A DNA stretch of 7,611 bases from an uncultured euryarchaeote (GTDB taxonomy: Archaea > Thermoplasmatota > Poseidoniia > Poseidoniales > Thalassarchaeaceae), in contig CALCOR010000295.1 in assembly GCA_937897085.1 (NCBI GenBank), forward strand, positions 1 to 7,611, given 5' to 3'. The notes under the pieces were generated by a model. That model was not told the origin of the DNA, searched no databases, and saw only the letters and a program-made list of their open reading frames with translations. The translations under genes and the position numbers were made by a program. Positions 6,960 to 7,611 of this stretch are shown piece by piece (position 1 is the first letter of the stretch; each line of letters opens with the position of its first letter).

Positions 6960-7611
6960 TTCACTTGAGACGAACGATTGATGCTGGTCTCGTCGACTGA
7001 TCTCAGCGGAGATTGCTCCGATGAAGTCGGCCAGAGGTATTCCGTTGGATTGGTTGCCTGCACGGTCGCGGATCGAGATGTTGTTGTTCGTCGCCTCCTC
7101 GTCGCCGATGATCAGCATGTAGGCCGGCCGCATCTTGTGATGGGTGCGGATCTTCTTGCCGATGGTCGAGTCGCTGTCGTCGACCTCGACCCGGATCCCG
7201 TTGGCCCTGAGTTCAGCAGCGACCTGCTGGGCGTAGTCGACGTGCTTCTCGGAGATGGTGAGGATGTGCGCCTGTGTAGGGGAGAGCCAGGTGGGGAACT
7301 TTCCTGCGAAGTGCTCGATGAGCACGCCCACGAAGCGCTCCATGCTCCCGAACGGTGCTCGATGTATCATCACCGGCCGGTGCTTTTCGCCATCTGCGCC
7401 CACATACTCGAGACCGAACCGCTCGGGGAGGTTGGTGTCGACCTGCACTGTTCCCAGTTGCCACTCGCGACCCAGCACATCCCGGACCACGAAGTCGATC
7501 TTCGGTCCGTAGAACGCAGCCTCGCCCGGCTCCTCGGTGAACGGCACCCCTAGTGATTCAGCAGCTTGTAGGCAGGCTGCCTCGGATGCTTCCCAGCCGG
7601 CGGCGTCACCG
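6957..7611 (-). CDS. thrS: Threonyl-tRNA synthetase, C-terminal third (cut by window edge)
   Basis: Class II synthetase that charges tRNA-Thr with threonine. The last 217 residues are present and the frame is open to the right edge, so the gene begins outside the window. The catalytic-core end is clear: AFYGPKIDFVVRD, then WQLGTVQVD, then motif 3 MIHRAPFGSMERF. The His codon at 7362-7364 corresponds to a zinc ligand in bacterial ThrRS, and the Arg of SMER (7335-7337) is the motif-3 ATP-contacting arginine. After FPTWLSP comes the anticodon-binding domain (about 110 residues), including STIGKKIRTHHKMRPAYML and IIGDEE. The wording matches bacterial/eukaryotic-type ThrRS rather than the typical archaeal enzyme; the N-terminal editing domain that would confirm this is not in view. 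The gene is convergent with the membrane-protein gene and separated from it by 50 bp. Confidence 0.95.
   Translation of the reverse strand, partial: GDAAGWEASEAACLQAAESLGVPFTEEPGEAAFYGPKIDFVVRDVLGREWQLGTVQVDTNLPERFGLEYVGADGEKHRPVMIHRAPFGSMERFVGVLIEHFAGKFPTWLSPTQAHILTISEKHVDYAQQVAAELRANGIRVEVDDSDSTIGKKIRTHHKMRPAYMLIIGDEEATNNNISIRDRAGNQSNGIPLADFIGAISAEISRRDQHQSFVSSE

Overview
The window most likely comes from an uncultured archaeon, and a marine Poseidoniales (Marine Group II) type euryarchaeon fits best. The reasons are a methanogen-like catalytic aspartate carbamoyltransferase (ATCase) followed by its regulatory subunit, a large secreted C-terminally anchored protein packed with N-glycosylation sequons, very tight gene packing with two ATGA stop/start overlaps, and high GC. 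This placement is an inference from protein style; no rRNA or other decisive marker is present.

Layout: (1) Minus strand, 1-1120: pyrB (catalytic ATCase) overlaps the start of pyrI (regulatory ATCase, cut by the left edge) by 4 bp. (2) 1121-1243: a divergent intergenic region with a cluster of ACGG/CCGT palindromes and a direct repeat. (3) Plus strand, 1244-6906: a three-gene, probably co-transcribed set. It holds a GHMP-family sugar kinase related to heptose-7-phosphate kinases, a 959-residue signal-peptide-bearing surface protein that overlaps the kinase by 4 bp, and a 579-residue protein with about six N-terminal membrane helices and a long helical region that reads as six degenerate repeats of about 63 residues. 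(4) Minus strand, 6957-7611: the 3' third of a bacterial-type threonyl-tRNA synthetase gene, convergent with the plus-strand set across only 50 bp and cut by the right edge.

How the genes work together: PyrB and PyrI should form allosterically regulated ATCase for pyrimidine synthesis, and ThrRS is translation housekeeping. The three plus-strand genes look like a cell-envelope module, with a sugar-phosphate kinase possibly feeding nucleotide-sugar synthesis, a heavily sequon-decorated exported protein, and a multi-pass membrane protein with a long helical repeat domain. The functional link between these three is a hypothesis resting on adjacency and overlap only. The most interesting item is the repeat architecture of the third protein. 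No CRISPR array, mobile element, tRNA or rRNA was seen, and no gene-free stretch exceeds about 125 bp.
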